This document shows, piece after piece, positions 32,075 to 40,863 of a stretch of DNA of 64,000 nucleotides. Source of the DNA: Marinibacterium profundimaris (GTDB lineage: Bacteria; Pseudomonadota; Alphaproteobacteria; Rhodobacterales; Rhodobacteraceae); the NCBI RefSeq assembly GCF_002210095.1, contig NZ_AQQR01000001.1:248001-312000 (forward strand), in the 5' to 3' direction. Both the position numbers and the translations under genes were made by a program. Under the pieces are notes generated by a model. The model was not told where the DNA came from, searched no databases, and saw only the letters and a program-made list of their open reading frames with translations. How positions within the stretch are numbered: position 1 is the stretch's first letter; each line of letters opens with the position of its first letter.

Positions 32075-33001
32075 ATGCCTGCCGCGCAGTCAGAGGAAAC
32101 CCCTGTCCTTGCGCCGCCTGCCCAATCCCCTGCCCCCGGCCAACCTCAGGCTTGCATCGAAGGGTCACGGACAGGATGGTCCGGCCGGGCGCCGAACCCG
32201 TCCGTGCCGCCCTCCGCTCAGGGTCACCGGACCCGCCCGCGTGTCGATTCGCCCCCGTCCCTGTCGATCTCCATCGTCACCGCCGTCTTCAATCGCCGCG
32301 ACACGATCGGCCAGGCGCTGGATAGCGTGGCCGCGCAATCCTTCGCCGCGGCCGAACACCTTGTGCAGGACGGTCTGTCGCGCGACGGCACGGCCGAGGT
32401 CGTGCTGCGCCGCCGCGACGCGCGGATCCGCCTGGTCTCCGAGCCGGACACCGGCATCTACGACGCGATCAACCGCGCCATCGCCCGCAGCCGGGGCGAG
32501 ATCATCGGCCTGCTGCATTCCGACGATGTCTTTGCCAGCGCCAGGGTGCTCTCGCGCGTCGCAGATGCGCTGTCGGATCCGGCCGTCGATGGCGTCTATG
32601 GCGATCTCGACTATGTCTCGGCCGCCGATCCGGGCCGGATCCTGCGCCGCTGGCGCTCGGGCGATTGGTCGCCCGACCGGCTGGCGCGCGGCTGGATGCC
32701 GCCGCATCCGACGCTGTTCCTGCGCCGCCGGGTCTATGAGCGCTACGGGCTCTACGATCCCGGCTACCGGATCTCGGGCGATTACGACGCGATGCTGCGC
32801 TATCTCACACGCGGACACATCCGTCTGGCCTATATCCCCGAGGTCCTCGTCCGCATGCGCACAGGCGGTGCAAGCAACGGCTCTCTCGGCCGGATCCTGC
32901 GCAAATCGCGCGAGGATTACCGCGCCATCCGATCAAACGGCGTTGGCGGGTTGCGGACGCTGGTGATGAAGAACACAACCAAACTCAGACAGTTTCTCTG
33001 A
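32075..33001 (+). CDS. Family 2 glycosyltransferase (WcaE-like)
   Basis: A GT-A glycosyltransferase of about 308 residues. The catalytic core starts [37 protein letters not shown] and [11 protein letters not shown] follow, a WcaE-like pattern. Later motifs [19 protein letters not shown] and [12 protein letters not shown] fit the same group. About 60 proline- and arginine-rich residues precede the core, so the true start is uncertain: a TTG at 32018 opens the same frame, and neither start has a convincing ribosome site. It ends 10 bases before gmd and is probably cotranscribed with it. Confidence 0.8.
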   Translation: MPAAQSEETPVLAPPAQSPAPGQPQACIEGSRTGWSGRAPNPSVPPSAQGHRTRPRVDSPPSLSISIVTAVFNRRDTIGQALDSVAAQSFAAAEHLVQDGLSRDGTAEVVLRRRDARIRLVSEPDTGIYDAINRAIARSRGEIIGLLHSDDVFASARVLSRVADALSDPAVDGVYGDLDYVSAADPGRILRRWRSGDWSPDRLARGWMPPHPTLFLRRRVYERYGLYDPGYRISGDYDAMLRYLTRGHIRLAYIPEVLVRMRTGGASNGSLGRILRKSREDYRAIRSNGVGGLRTLVMKNTTKLRQFL

Positions 33002-33011
33002 AAGGAACCCC

Positions 33012-34133
33012 ATGACCAAGACCGCCTTTATCACGGGAATCACGGGCCAGGACGGCTCGTATCTCGCCGAGTTCCTGCTTGGCAAAGGCTACGAAGTGCA
33101 TGGGCTCAAGCGCCGCGCCTCGTCCTTCAACACCCAGCGGGTCGATCACATCTACCAGGACCCGCACGAACCCAACCCCAAGCTGCGGCTGCATTACGGC
33201 GACCTGACCGACAGCTCGAACCTGACCCGCATCCTGCAGGAGGTCCAGCCCGACGAGGTCTATAACCTCGGCGCGCAATCCCATGTCGCCGTCAGCTTCG
33301 AATCGCCCGAATACACCGCCGATGTCGACGGGCTCGGCACCCTGCGCCTGCTGGAGGCGATCCGCTTCCTCGGGCTCGAGGACAAGACCCGGTTCTACCA
33401 GGCGTCGACCTCGGAACTCTACGGCCTGGTGCAGGAAAAGCCGCAGAAGGAAACCACCCCCTTCTACCCGCGCTCGCCCTACGCGGTGGCCAAGCTCTAT
33501 TCCTACTGGATCACGGTGAACTACCGCGAGGCCTACGGGATCTATGCCTGCAACGGCATCCTCTTCAACCACGAGAGCCCGCGCCGCGGCGAGACCTTCG
33601 TGACGCGCAAGATCACCCGGGGCCTGGCGAATATCGCCCAGGGGCTCGAGGATTGCCTTTACATGGGCAACATCGACAGCCTGCGCGACTGGGGCCATGC
33701 CAAGGATTACGTGCGCATGCAGTGGATGATGCTGCAGCAGGACGCGCCCGAGGATTTCGTGATCGCCACCGGCCAGCAATATTCGGTCCGCGAATTCATC
33801 ACCTGGTCCGCCCGCGAACTGGGGATCGAGCTGCTGTTCTCCGGCACCGGCGTGGACGAGATCGCGACCGTCTCGCGGGTCACCGGCGACAAGGCGACCT
33901 CGGTCAAGCCGGGCGACGTGATCATGCGCATCGACCCGCGGTATTTCCGCCCCGCCGAGGTGGACACACTGCTGGGCGATCCGGCCAAGGCCAAGGCCAA
34001 GCTGGGCTGGGTGCCCGAGATCACCACGCAAGAGATGTGCGCCGAGATGGTCGAGGCCGATCTCAAGGTCGCCCGCCGCCACGCGCTGCTGCGCGAGCAC
34101 GGGCTGGAACTTCCGGTCGCGCTCGAAGGCTGA
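33012..34133 (+). CDS. gmd: GDP-mannose 4,6-dehydratase
   Basis: Converts GDP-mannose to GDP-4-keto-6-deoxymannose, the first step to GDP-L-fucose. The 373 residues match the family. Seen are the nucleotide-binding [17 protein letters not shown], the [19 protein letters not shown] segment, the [20 protein letters not shown] stretch, the catalytic [10 protein letters not shown] and [23 protein letters not shown] precedes the ATG. The 21 bases spanning the stop are duplicated directly after it. The fcl gene follows after a 454-base gap. Confidence 0.98.
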   Translation: MTKTAFITGITGQDGSYLAEFLLGKGYEVHGLKRRASSFNTQRVDHIYQDPHEPNPKLRLHYGDLTDSSNLTRILQEVQPDEVYNLGAQSHVAVSFESPEYTADVDGLGTLRLLEAIRFLGLEDKTRFYQASTSELYGLVQEKPQKETTPFYPRSPYAVAKLYSYWITVNYREAYGIYACNGILFNHESPRRGETFVTRKITRGLANIAQGLEDCLYMGNIDSLRDWGHAKDYVRMQWMMLQQDAPEDFVIATGQQYSVREFITWSARELGIELLFSGTGVDEIATVSRVTGDKATSVKPGDVIMRIDPRYFRPAEVDTLLGDPAKAKAKLGWVPEITTQEMCAEMVEADLKVARRHALLREHGLELPVALEG

Positions 34134-34157
34134 CCCGGTCGCCCTCGAAGGCTGACC
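34115..34157 (+). repeat. 21-bp tandem duplication across the gmd stop
   Basis: GGTCGCGCTCGAAGGCTGACC (34115-34135) is repeated at 34137-34157 with one mismatch and a 22-base period. The second copy is outside the coding sequence. Confidence 0.8.
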
Positions 34158-34587
34158 GGCGCGCCCGGGCGCGTGGAACGGACGGGACGGCGGAGCGATC
34201 CGCCGTCCCTTTTCTTTGCCGGTCCGCCCGGTGGCCGCTCGCATCGGTCCTGCCTGTTGCGCGCGCACGGGGCTGCCTCAAAAACGCCCCACAGCCCCTT
34301 GATTCGGAACGCATTCGACCGACACCGCCGCCCCGCGCCTTGCTCTGCCGAAACGGCCCATCGCACCCGGCCCAAGGTCGCGCCGCAACCGCCTGTCGCC
34401 GCGGCACAAAGACCACTTCCGGGGCATATCGGCCACCACCGCGCGGCCAGCCGCGCATTTGCGGCCTTCCCGCTTTACCCCGGCTGCCGGCCATGGCCAT
34501 ATCCCCGCGAACCGCAACCGAACGCGCCCCGAAGGGCGCCGTCCGCAACACACCCATGACGACACCTGCCACCAGGACGACCACAAC
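34134..34587. other. Gap between gmd and fcl
   Basis: A 454-base gap. Apart from the duplicated gmd end at its left edge, no RNA, repeat or protein-like signal was recognised. The upstream extension of the fcl frame through it is not protein-like. Confidence 0.5.
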
Positions 34588-35559
34588 ATGACCCGCATCT
34601 ACATCGCCGGCCATCGCGGCATGGTCGGCGGCGCCATCCTGCGCCGCCTCGAAGCCCGCCGCGACGCCGGCGAGGATCTCGACCTGATCACCCGCACCCA
34701 TTCCCAGCTCGACCTGACCGACCAGGTCCAGGTGCGCGACTTCATGGCGACCGAAAAGCCCGACGTGGTGATCCTCGCCGCCGCGAAGGTCGGCGGGATC
34801 CACGCCAACAACACCTACCCGGCCGAATTCATCTACGAGAACCTGATGATCGAGGCCAATGTCATCCACCAGGCCCATGCCAGCGGCGTGCAGCGCCTGC
34901 TGCAGCTGGGATCGTCCTGCATCTATCCCAAGGCCGTGCCGCAGCCGATGAAGGAAGACGCGCTGCTGACCGGTACGCTGGAATCCACCAACGAACCCTA
35001 CGCGATCTCCAAGATCGCCGGCATCAAGCTGTGCGAAAGCTACAACCGGCAATACGGGCGCGACTATCGCTCTGTCATGCCCACCAACCTCTATGGCCCG
35101 GGCGACAATTTCCACCCCGATAACAGCCATGTCATGCCCGCCCTCATGCGCCGCTTCCACGAGGCGAAACGCGACGGGCTGGAAGAGGTCACGATCTGGG
35201 GCACCGGCACGCCGCGCCGCGAATTCCTGCATGTGGACGACATGGCCGAGGCGTCTCTCTTCGTGCTGGACCTCGACAAGGCGACCTATGACGCCAATAC
35301 CGAACCGATGCTGAGCCATATCAACGTCGGCTGCGGCGAGGATGTCTCGATCCTGGAACTGGCGCAGATGGTGGCGAAGGCGACCGGCTTCAAAGGCCGC
35401 ATCGAAACCGATCCCAGCAAGCCCGACGGCACCAAGCGCAAGCTGATGGATGTCAGCCGACTGGCCGCGATGGGCTGGCGCCCCAGCGTCGGTCTCGAAG
35501 AGGGCATCGCCGGGACCTACCAGTGGTTCCTCGACAACATGGACGACGCGCGGCTCTGA
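34588..35559 (+). CDS. fcl: GDP-L-fucose synthase
   Basis: Epimerises and reduces GDP-4-keto-6-deoxymannose to GDP-L-fucose, the partner step of gmd. The 323 residues fit the family. Visible are the NADP-binding [37 protein letters not shown], the SSCIYPK motif and the catalytic Tyr-Lys pair in [36 protein letters not shown] follows. The ATG at 34588 has AGGA upstream; the frame stays open for 43 more codons that look non-coding. It implies a fucose-containing EPS. Confidence 0.98.
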   Translation: MTRIYIAGHRGMVGGAILRRLEARRDAGEDLDLITRTHSQLDLTDQVQVRDFMATEKPDVVILAAAKVGGIHANNTYPAEFIYENLMIEANVIHQAHASGVQRLLQLGSSCIYPKAVPQPMKEDALLTGTLESTNEPYAISKIAGIKLCESYNRQYGRDYRSVMPTNLYGPGDNFHPDNSHVMPALMRRFHEAKRDGLEEVTIWGTGTPRREFLHVDDMAEASLFVLDLDKATYDANTEPMLSHINVGCGEDVSILELAQMVAKATGFKGRIETDPSKPDGTKRKLMDVSRLAAMGWRPSVGLEEGIAGTYQWFLDNMDDARL

Positions 35560-35810
35560 ACGCCGTCCCCCGCTCCATGCCTCATCCGGCCCGCGCCAGG
35601 CCCCGCGCCGCACGGCCACCCCGCATCCTCCCCCGCGGCACATGGCGGGCCGGAGACAGGACCCCGACGACCCGCTCTCCGGTCAGCCACACGCCCGACT
35701 TCCGCGCCGCCATCGCGCCGGACAGCGTAGACCTGCAGGACGGTCGGCTCGCCCCGGCCTGACGGGACCCGGCGCGCAAGGGGCCCGAAGGACCGCTGGC
35801 TGAAAGGGTC

Positions 35811-35845
35811 CGCCGAGTATTTGGACAAAGGTGAAGACTGGGCGT
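35811..35845 (+). repeat. Dispersed GGTATTT repeat
   Basis: Reads CGCCGAGTATTTGGACAAAG followed by GTGAAGACTGGGC. It is a family member. Confidence 0.7.
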
Positions 35846-35914
35846 GGCGCGTCAAATCCTGAACGGATCGTTAATTCGACGTCGCAACCTCTTGATTTCA
35901 AAAGGAGGGAGCAA

Positions 35915-35932
35915 TGTCCCACGCGTGGGACA
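35915..35932. promoter_or_regulatory. 18-bp perfect palindrome
   Basis: TGTCCCACGCGTGGGACA is perfectly symmetric. It is between two repeat copies in a convergent gap, so it could be a terminator stem or a protein site; no T-run follows. Confidence 0.45.
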
Positions 35933-35940
35933 AATACAGG

Positions 35941-35972
35941 TCCCCTGCTTCTTCTTGGGCAAAGTACTCCAG
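35941..35972 (-). repeat. Dispersed GGTATTT repeat
   Basis: On the minus strand it reads GGAGTACTTTGCCCAAGAAG followed by AAGCAGGGGA, a diverged family copy inverted to the one at 35811. Confidence 0.65.
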
Positions 35973-36016
35973 AACCCACGCCGCAGCCCGCGCACCAATG
36001 GCAGCAGGGCACCGGC

Positions 36017-37309
36017 TCACTCCATGCTCCCCGGCAGGAACAGCACGATCCCCGGAAAGGCGATCAGCAGGATCAGCCGCAGCACGTCCACCGTCACGAA
36101 GGGCAGCACGCCGCGGAAGATCGTCACCAGGCTGACCCGGCGCGCGATCGAGCTGATGACGAAGACGTTCATCCCCACCGGCGGCGTGATCAGGCCCAGC
36201 TCGACGGTCATCACGATGATGATCCCGAACCAGACCGGGTCAAAGCCCAGTTCCAGCACCACGGGGAAGACGATGGGCAGCATCAGGATGATCATCGCCA
36301 TCGCGTCGAGGAAACAGCCCATCACGAAGAACAGCAGCAGGATCAGCGCCAGCGTCCCGTAGCGCCCCGCGCCCAGCTCGGTCAGGAAGGCCGTCAGCTC
36401 CTGCGGGACCTGGGTCACCGCCAGGAAGTAACCGAACAGCGTCGCCCCGATCAGAACCGTATAGATCGCGACCGAGGTCCGCAGCGCCTCGACCAGGCTG
36501 TCGAGCAGGCTGGTCCAGGTCAGCCGCCCGCGCGCCAGGCCGATCAGCGCGGTCAAAAGCGCACCCGCGGCCGCCGCCTCGGTCGCCGTCACGATGCCGA
36601 AGTAGATCGACAGGATCACCGCCACGAACAGCAGGCCCACCGCCCAGATCCCGCGCAACGAGGCCAGCGCCGCGCCCAGCCGGAAGGGCTCGGCCGCCGG
36701 CAGATGGCGCCCGTACCAGATCCGGACCGTGGCCAGGTACATCACCACCGCCAGAAGCCCCGGCACGATCCCGGCGATGAACAGCGTGCCGATGTCCGTT
36801 TCCGTGATGAACCCGTAGATCGCCAGAACCACCGAGGGCGGGATCAGGATGCCCAGCGTGCCGCCCGCCGCGATGATGCCGGTGGCGGCGGCGTCGGAAT
36901 AGCCGGCCTCCTTCATCTCGGGATAGGCGATCTTGGTCATCGTCGCCGCCGTCGCCACCGAGGATCCGCAGATCGCCGCAAAGCCCCCGCAGGCTCCGAC
37001 CGAGGCCAGGCCCAGCCCGCCCCTGAACCCGCCCAGCCAGGCGCGCCCTGCGCGGAACAGTTCGGACGACATGCCGGAATTGGTCGCCAGCACCCCCATA
37101 AGGATGAAGAAGGGGATCAGGGTCAGGTTGAAATCGGTGATCGAGGCGATGGGCGATTGCGCCAGCAGGTTCAGCGCCGGGCCCGGCGCCACCACCGCGC
37201 CGAAGCCGCCGATGCCCACGATCCCCATGGCGATGCCGATCGGCACCCGCAGCGCCATCAGCGCAAACAGCGCTGCGAAGCCGGACAGGGCGATAAAGTC
37301 GTTGCTCAT
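36017..37309 (-). CDS. dctM: TRAP transporter large permease (DctM)
   Basis: Ion-driven membrane component that moves the substrate through the inner membrane. About 430 residues and roughly twelve hydrophobic segments, with the DctM hallmarks PFFILMGVLATNSGMSSELF, GGFAAICGSSVATAATM, TGIIAAGGTLGILIPPS and VELGLITPPVGMNVFVI. The ATG at 37309 overlaps the dctQ stop (ATGA); the longer open frame to 37528 is antisense-like and rejected. Last gene of the dctP-dctQ-dctM operon. Confidence 0.95.
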   Translation of the reverse strand: MSNDFIALSGFAALFALMALRVPIGIAMGIVGIGGFGAVVAPGPALNLLAQSPIASITDFNLTLIPFFILMGVLATNSGMSSELFRAGRAWLGGFRGGLGLASVGACGGFAAICGSSVATAATMTKIAYPEMKEAGYSDAAATGIIAAGGTLGILIPPSVVLAIYGFITETDIGTLFIAGIVPGLLAVVMYLATVRIWYGRHLPAAEPFRLGAALASLRGIWAVGLLFVAVILSIYFGIVTATEAAAAGALLTALIGLARGRLTWTSLLDSLVEALRTSVAIYTVLIGATLFGYFLAVTQVPQELTAFLTELGAGRYGTLALILLLFFVMGCFLDAMAMIILMLPIVFPVVLELGFDPVWFGIIIVMTVELGLITPPVGMNVFVISSIARRVSLVTIFRGVLPFVTVDVLRLILLIAFPGIVLFLPGSME

Positions 37310-37863
37310 TTCCGCTGGTCTCCCAGCAACTGGTCGTCGATCCCGTCGAACTCGCCCAGGTCCCCGCCCCAGCGAAGGATCCGCCACAGCCGCAGCGTCG
37401 TCGTCAGCAGCGCCGCCATCAGCCCCAGCCAGATGCTCAGGAAGAAGGGCCAGTGCGGCAGGCGCAGGTCCATCGTGGCGTCGCCGCCCGACATGGCCGC
37501 GTTCACCCGGCCCCAGATCTTCCAGCACATCAGCGCAGTGAAGCCCAGCAGCACCGCCCAGGCAAAGGCGTTGACCCAGGCCCGCGCGCGCGGCCCCAGC
37601 GCCTGGGCCAGCAAGTCGACCTTGATATGCGTGCCGTGCCAGGCGACCGACGCCATGCCCCAGGCAATCGCCACGCCAAGGATCAGCCGCGAGAGATCGA
37701 ACGCATCCGGCAACGGCCGCGCAAAGCCATAGCGTCCGATGGCCGAGGCCACGATCAGCAGCGTCACGAGGCCAAGGATGACCCCGGCGACCCTTTCGAT
37801 CAGCCGGACAAGGCGCGTGACCGACCGCGCGGCGGACGGCCCGGTGGGTAAGGTGTCAGACAT
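37306..37863 (-). CDS. dctQ: TRAP transporter small permease (DctQ)
   Basis: A 185-residue four-helix membrane protein that bridges DctP and DctM. Four hydrophobic segments are visible, with the DctQ-like GRYGFARPLPDAFDLSRLILG and ASVAWHGTHIKVDLLAQAL. The ATG at 37863 was chosen for the family-like N-terminus; 47 upstream codons in the same frame are rejected. The ribosome site is weak. It lies 73 bases after dctP and overlaps dctM by four bases. Confidence 0.93.
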   Translation of the reverse strand: MSDTLPTGPSAARSVTRLVRLIERVAGVILGLVTLLIVASAIGRYGFARPLPDAFDLSRLILGVAIAWGMASVAWHGTHIKVDLLAQALGPRARAWVNAFAWAVLLGFTALMCWKIWGRVNAAMSGGDATMDLRLPHWPFFLSIWLGLMAALLTTTLRLWRILRWGGDLGEFDGIDDQLLGDQRK

Positions 37864-37936
37864 GTGCCGGTCCCCGGGACAGGGCGGGATCCGCCGCGCA
37901 GGACATTGTCCCGCGCGGCGTCCCCGCGCGCGCCGA

Positions 37937-38956
37937 TCAATAGGCGGCGTCGTACTTGTCGAGAGCGGCCCTGTAGCCCTCGAGGATGGCATCCGCGTCG
38001 CCACCCTTGGCGGCCACGGCCTCCTTCCATTCCTCGATCAGCGGCGCAGCGGCGGCGCGCCAGGCCTCGACCTCTTCGGGCGTCGGCGTGTTGAAGCTCT
38101 GGCTCTCGTCCGCCATCAGCTGCGCCTTGGCGGCCATGTCGTCCTCGTGCCAGCCGGCGGCGACCGTTCCGGACCATTCGATCGAGCAATGATCGTCGAT
38201 CACCGCCTTGTTTTCGTCCGACAGGCCGTCATAGCTGGCCTTGTTCATCACCAGCACCTGCGCCGACAGGTAGAACGGCATGTCCAGGTGCACGGGCACC
38301 TCGTCGGTCAGCTTGAAATCGTACATCGCGCCCCAGGGAAAGGTGACCGCCTCGGCGGTGCCCTTCGAAAGCGCCTCGCGCACCTCCGGCGCCGGCACCT
38401 GCACCGGCCCGCCGCCCAGCAGCGACACGAAGCGCGCCATGGTGGCGTGCGCCGGGCGGATGTTCTTGCCCTTGATGCCCTCGGGCCCGGTGATGTCCTC
38501 CTGCGAATGCAGCGCGCCCGGCGCGTGGGGATGGACAAAGCAGACCTTCACGTCGCCCATCTCCTGCTGGGCGCCATACTCGGCATACCATTCGTGGATC
38601 GCCTGCGCGCCCTTGACGCTGTCATCGGCAATGAAGGGCACTTCGGTCAGCGCGTAGATCGGGAAGCGCCCGGCGGTATAGCCCGGGTTCACATAGGCCA
38701 GGTCCACGATCCCCTGCGCGGCCATGTCGTAATGGTCCGGCGCCTTGCCCAGCTGCTGCGCCGGGAAGATCTGGACCGCGATGCGCCCGTCCGATGCCTC
38801 CTGCACGGACTCGGCCCAGGGATTGATACCCTTGGTGGCCGGCGAGATCGTCGGCGGCACCCAGTGCGACAGGCGCAGGGTCACCTCCTGAGCCTGCAGG
38901 GCCAGCGGTGCAAAAGCCGCAAGAATTGCGCCAAGCGCAATGGCATTCCGTGTCAT
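37937..38956 (-). CDS. dctP: TRAP transporter substrate-binding protein (DctP)
   Basis: Periplasmic receptor of the TRAP system. The 339 residues start with a signal peptide (about 1-22, ending LALQAQ) followed by VTLRLSHWVPPTISP. The DctP family features GRIAVQIFPAQQLGK, the IKGKNIRPAHATMARFVSLLGG region and an arginine-containing ligand loop are present. Substrate cannot be read; C4-dicarboxylates and many other organic acids are possible. GGGAGGA precedes the ATG. First gene of the operon. Confidence 0.93.
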   Translation of the reverse strand: MTRNAIALGAILAAFAPLALQAQEVTLRLSHWVPPTISPATKGINPWAESVQEASDGRIAVQIFPAQQLGKAPDHYDMAAQGIVDLAYVNPGYTAGRFPIYALTEVPFIADDSVKGAQAIHEWYAEYGAQQEMGDVKVCFVHPHAPGALHSQEDITGPEGIKGKNIRPAHATMARFVSLLGGGPVQVPAPEVREALSKGTAEAVTFPWGAMYDFKLTDEVPVHLDMPFYLSAQVLVMNKASYDGLSDENKAVIDDHCSIEWSGTVAAGWHEDDMAAKAQLMADESQSFNTPTPEEVEAWRAAAAPLIEEWKEAVAAKGGDADAILEGYRAALDKYDAAY

Positions 38957-39267
38957 GATGTCCTCCCATGGTGCCGGGTTTTCCCGGTCCTCCTCGGCCG
39001 ATGGTGGGCGAGCAAGGGTCGAAAATCAACGCCAAAGTCGGTCGTTGCGCTGTGCCCCGGGCCCCGGCCACGGGCGGCCGCGCGGACATGACAGGGCGCC
39101 GGGATACATCCCGAAATCTGATCGCACAGCCCTCAGGATTGCCCCACACCACCTGCCGCCGCAGCCGGGCCAAAGTGGCACGCGCTCCAACCTCGCCCAG
39201 GCACGGCAGCCGGGGTCATGGACATTGTCGAAGCGCGCTCTTCGGGGAAATTCGTCGGGGGGAGATC
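38957..39267. other. Gap between dctP and tRNA-Gly
   Basis: A 311-base gap that should hold the dctP promoter. No conserved element, repeat or gene was recognised. Confidence 0.5.
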
Positions 39268-39341
39268 TGGAGCGGGTAGCGGGAATCGAACCCGCGCGTT
39301 CAGCTTGGGAAGCTGACAGGCTACCATTACATCATACCCGC
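39268..39341 (-). tRNA. tRNA-Gly(CCC)
   Basis: A 74-base tRNA with encoded CCA. The acceptor arm GCGGGTA pairs with TACCCGC; the anticodon stem TCAGC/GCTGA closes a TTCCCAA loop giving anticodon CCC. The TψC arm carries GGGTTCGATTCCC. The discriminator base is T. It reads GGG codons. Confidence 0.95.
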
Positions 39342-39704
39342 CGCAGAAAACCCTCTACCCCGGCGGCGCGGCGCGCGCAACTGCAAAGCGGCGCCTCACC
39401 TCGCGCTTGGACAAGCTCGCCATACGCACCCACACCCGCAGACCAAGCCCGAAGCGGAACCGAACGAGAAACGCCGGTCATTCCGCTTCCCCATGGCTCA
39501 GAAGACTGGCGGTGACGCTATAGATGGACGCAAACTTGCATCAGCGGGCACATACTAAGAATGAATGGCACACTCGACGTGGTGCCCCCCCGATCTCTCT
39601 GGAACAAAGCCACAGCACACACCAAAAAACGTCGCGAGTCGCCACCTCGCCTGCAGCCATGGCACATCCGGCGCTACATTAGATCCATAGTGAGACAAGC
39701 ACTG
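39342..39704. other. Gap between tRNA-Gly and the acyltransferase gene
   Basis: A 363-base stretch becoming AT-richer to the right. No integrase, repeat or attachment duplication of the tRNA end was seen. The acyltransferase frame is open from 39561, so part of this may be coding. Confidence 0.5.
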
Positions 39705-40718
39705 ATGCAGAGAAATCAAACATTTGACATGCTCAGGTTGGTGGCCATCTTCGGTGTTGTTTTTCTGCATCAGAAATTCGATGCGGTGTCCGGCCTGGAC
39801 GCCAGCTCAATTCTTCGCCTGATGATGCGATGGTCCGTGCCATTCTTTTTCATGCTTACAGGGTTCTTCTTAAGCTCTTACCTTGGCTTCGCAGAAATAA
39901 GCATCTCAAGAGTCCGCCGCATCGGAGTTATCACCATTATCGCCAACTTGTTGTTCCTGCCCCTGGCGATTGCAATGAATGGGCTTGGCACTCTCACCAT
40001 TTCGACCCTGGTGCTAGGGACATGGTTTCACCTATGGTTTCTAAACGCATTAATCCTGAGCCTTATTCTACTCGTTGTCCTGCCATCCCTCGCGCGTCGC
40101 CCCTCAGTCATTTCCGCGCTGAGCGTACTTATATTTCTAGCGTATTACCTGGCAGACACCCAGGCGATGTTGGACCCGAATCCCGACTATCAGCTGAATA
40201 CGGTAATGCGACAATTTTCAGGATTGGCTTTTGTCTGGTTTGGATTCAGCATTGCGCAACTTGAACGCAAATCCTTCAGACCAAGGTTTGCGGCCATCTT
40301 GATCGCGGGGGGCGTCCTCTTGGTCGTTGCCGAAGCAATGCTGTGGTCTTCTCTTGGTTACTCAGTCGTTTACAGGCAACTCCCGCTGGGAGCGATTTCA
40401 ATGACTTTCGGCTTTCTGATCTTGGGCATGTCGCTTCAGAAAAAAGATATTCCAGGGGCTGAAATCGGCCGGGATCAATCTCTGTCAGTCTACATCATCC
40501 ACCCAATATTTCTGAAGATAGCCGGTATTTTCCTTTCAACCCTGGGAATCGTTGGCAGCAGCGCTTCCTATCTCGCCATTGCATTTGGGTTCGTGGCGTC
40601 GGTTTCGTTCTGTATGGCGCTGGATAAAATCTGGCCCTCGGCTGCAAATATACTGCGCGGCCAGCTTCCGGAATTGCACCCCGCCCCGAAAGAAAGGCAA
40701 GGACTAAATCAAGCTTGA
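39705..40718 (+). CDS. Acyltransferase 3 family membrane protein
   Basis: A roughly 337-residue polytopic protein of the acyltransferase 3 (OafA/WecH/NodX) family, which O-acetylate sugars or lipids. FDMLRLVAIFGVVFLHQKF near the N-terminus has the family pattern around the catalytic histidine, and MMRWSVPFFFMLTGFFLSSY follows. About nine further hydrophobic segments and a late SVYIIHPIFLKIAG are typical. The frame is open from an ATG at 39561; the ATG at 39705 is closer to the family N-terminus. By eye its GC is markedly lower than its neighbours, suggesting acquisition. Confidence 0.8.
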   Translation: MQRNQTFDMLRLVAIFGVVFLHQKFDAVSGLDASSILRLMMRWSVPFFFMLTGFFLSSYLGFAEISISRVRRIGVITIIANLLFLPLAIAMNGLGTLTISTLVLGTWFHLWFLNALILSLILLVVLPSLARRPSVISALSVLIFLAYYLADTQAMLDPNPDYQLNTVMRQFSGLAFVWFGFSIAQLERKSFRPRFAAILIAGGVLLVVAEAMLWSSLGYSVVYRQLPLGAISMTFGFLILGMSLQKKDIPGAEIGRDQSLSVYIIHPIFLKIAGIFLSTLGIVGSSASYLAIAFGFVASVSFCMALDKIWPSAANILRGQLPELHPAPKERQGLNQA

Positions 40719-40822
40719 TATTCCTGTGGTCTTGCCTAATCCCGCAGTCAGCGGCCGGCCTGCCCTGCGGCCATGATACGGCACGACCCGCGCCAGCCCC
40801 GAGCAGCTCAGTGACAACAAAC

Positions 40823-40844
40823 CGGCCGGGGTCTCCCCCGGCCG
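40823..40844. terminator. Convergent hairpin terminator
   Basis: CGGCCGGGG-TCTC-CCCCGGCCG is a perfect 9-bp stem between the convergent acyltransferase and acyl-CoA ligase genes. No long T-run accompanies it. Confidence 0.55.
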
Positions 40845-40863
40845 ACCGCCCCGATCACAGGTG

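Larger units (their letters stand above)
35560..36016. other. Convergent gap fcl / dctM
   Basis: A 457-base gap between convergent genes. It holds two inverted copies of the dispersed repeat (near 35811 and 35943) and an 18-bp palindrome (35915-35932). No gene was recognised. Confidence 0.6.

Noticed and set aside
39268..40718. tRNA-anchored genomic island
   Set aside because: The atypical gene lies on the 5' side of tRNA-Gly, with no integrase and no duplicated tRNA 3' end.
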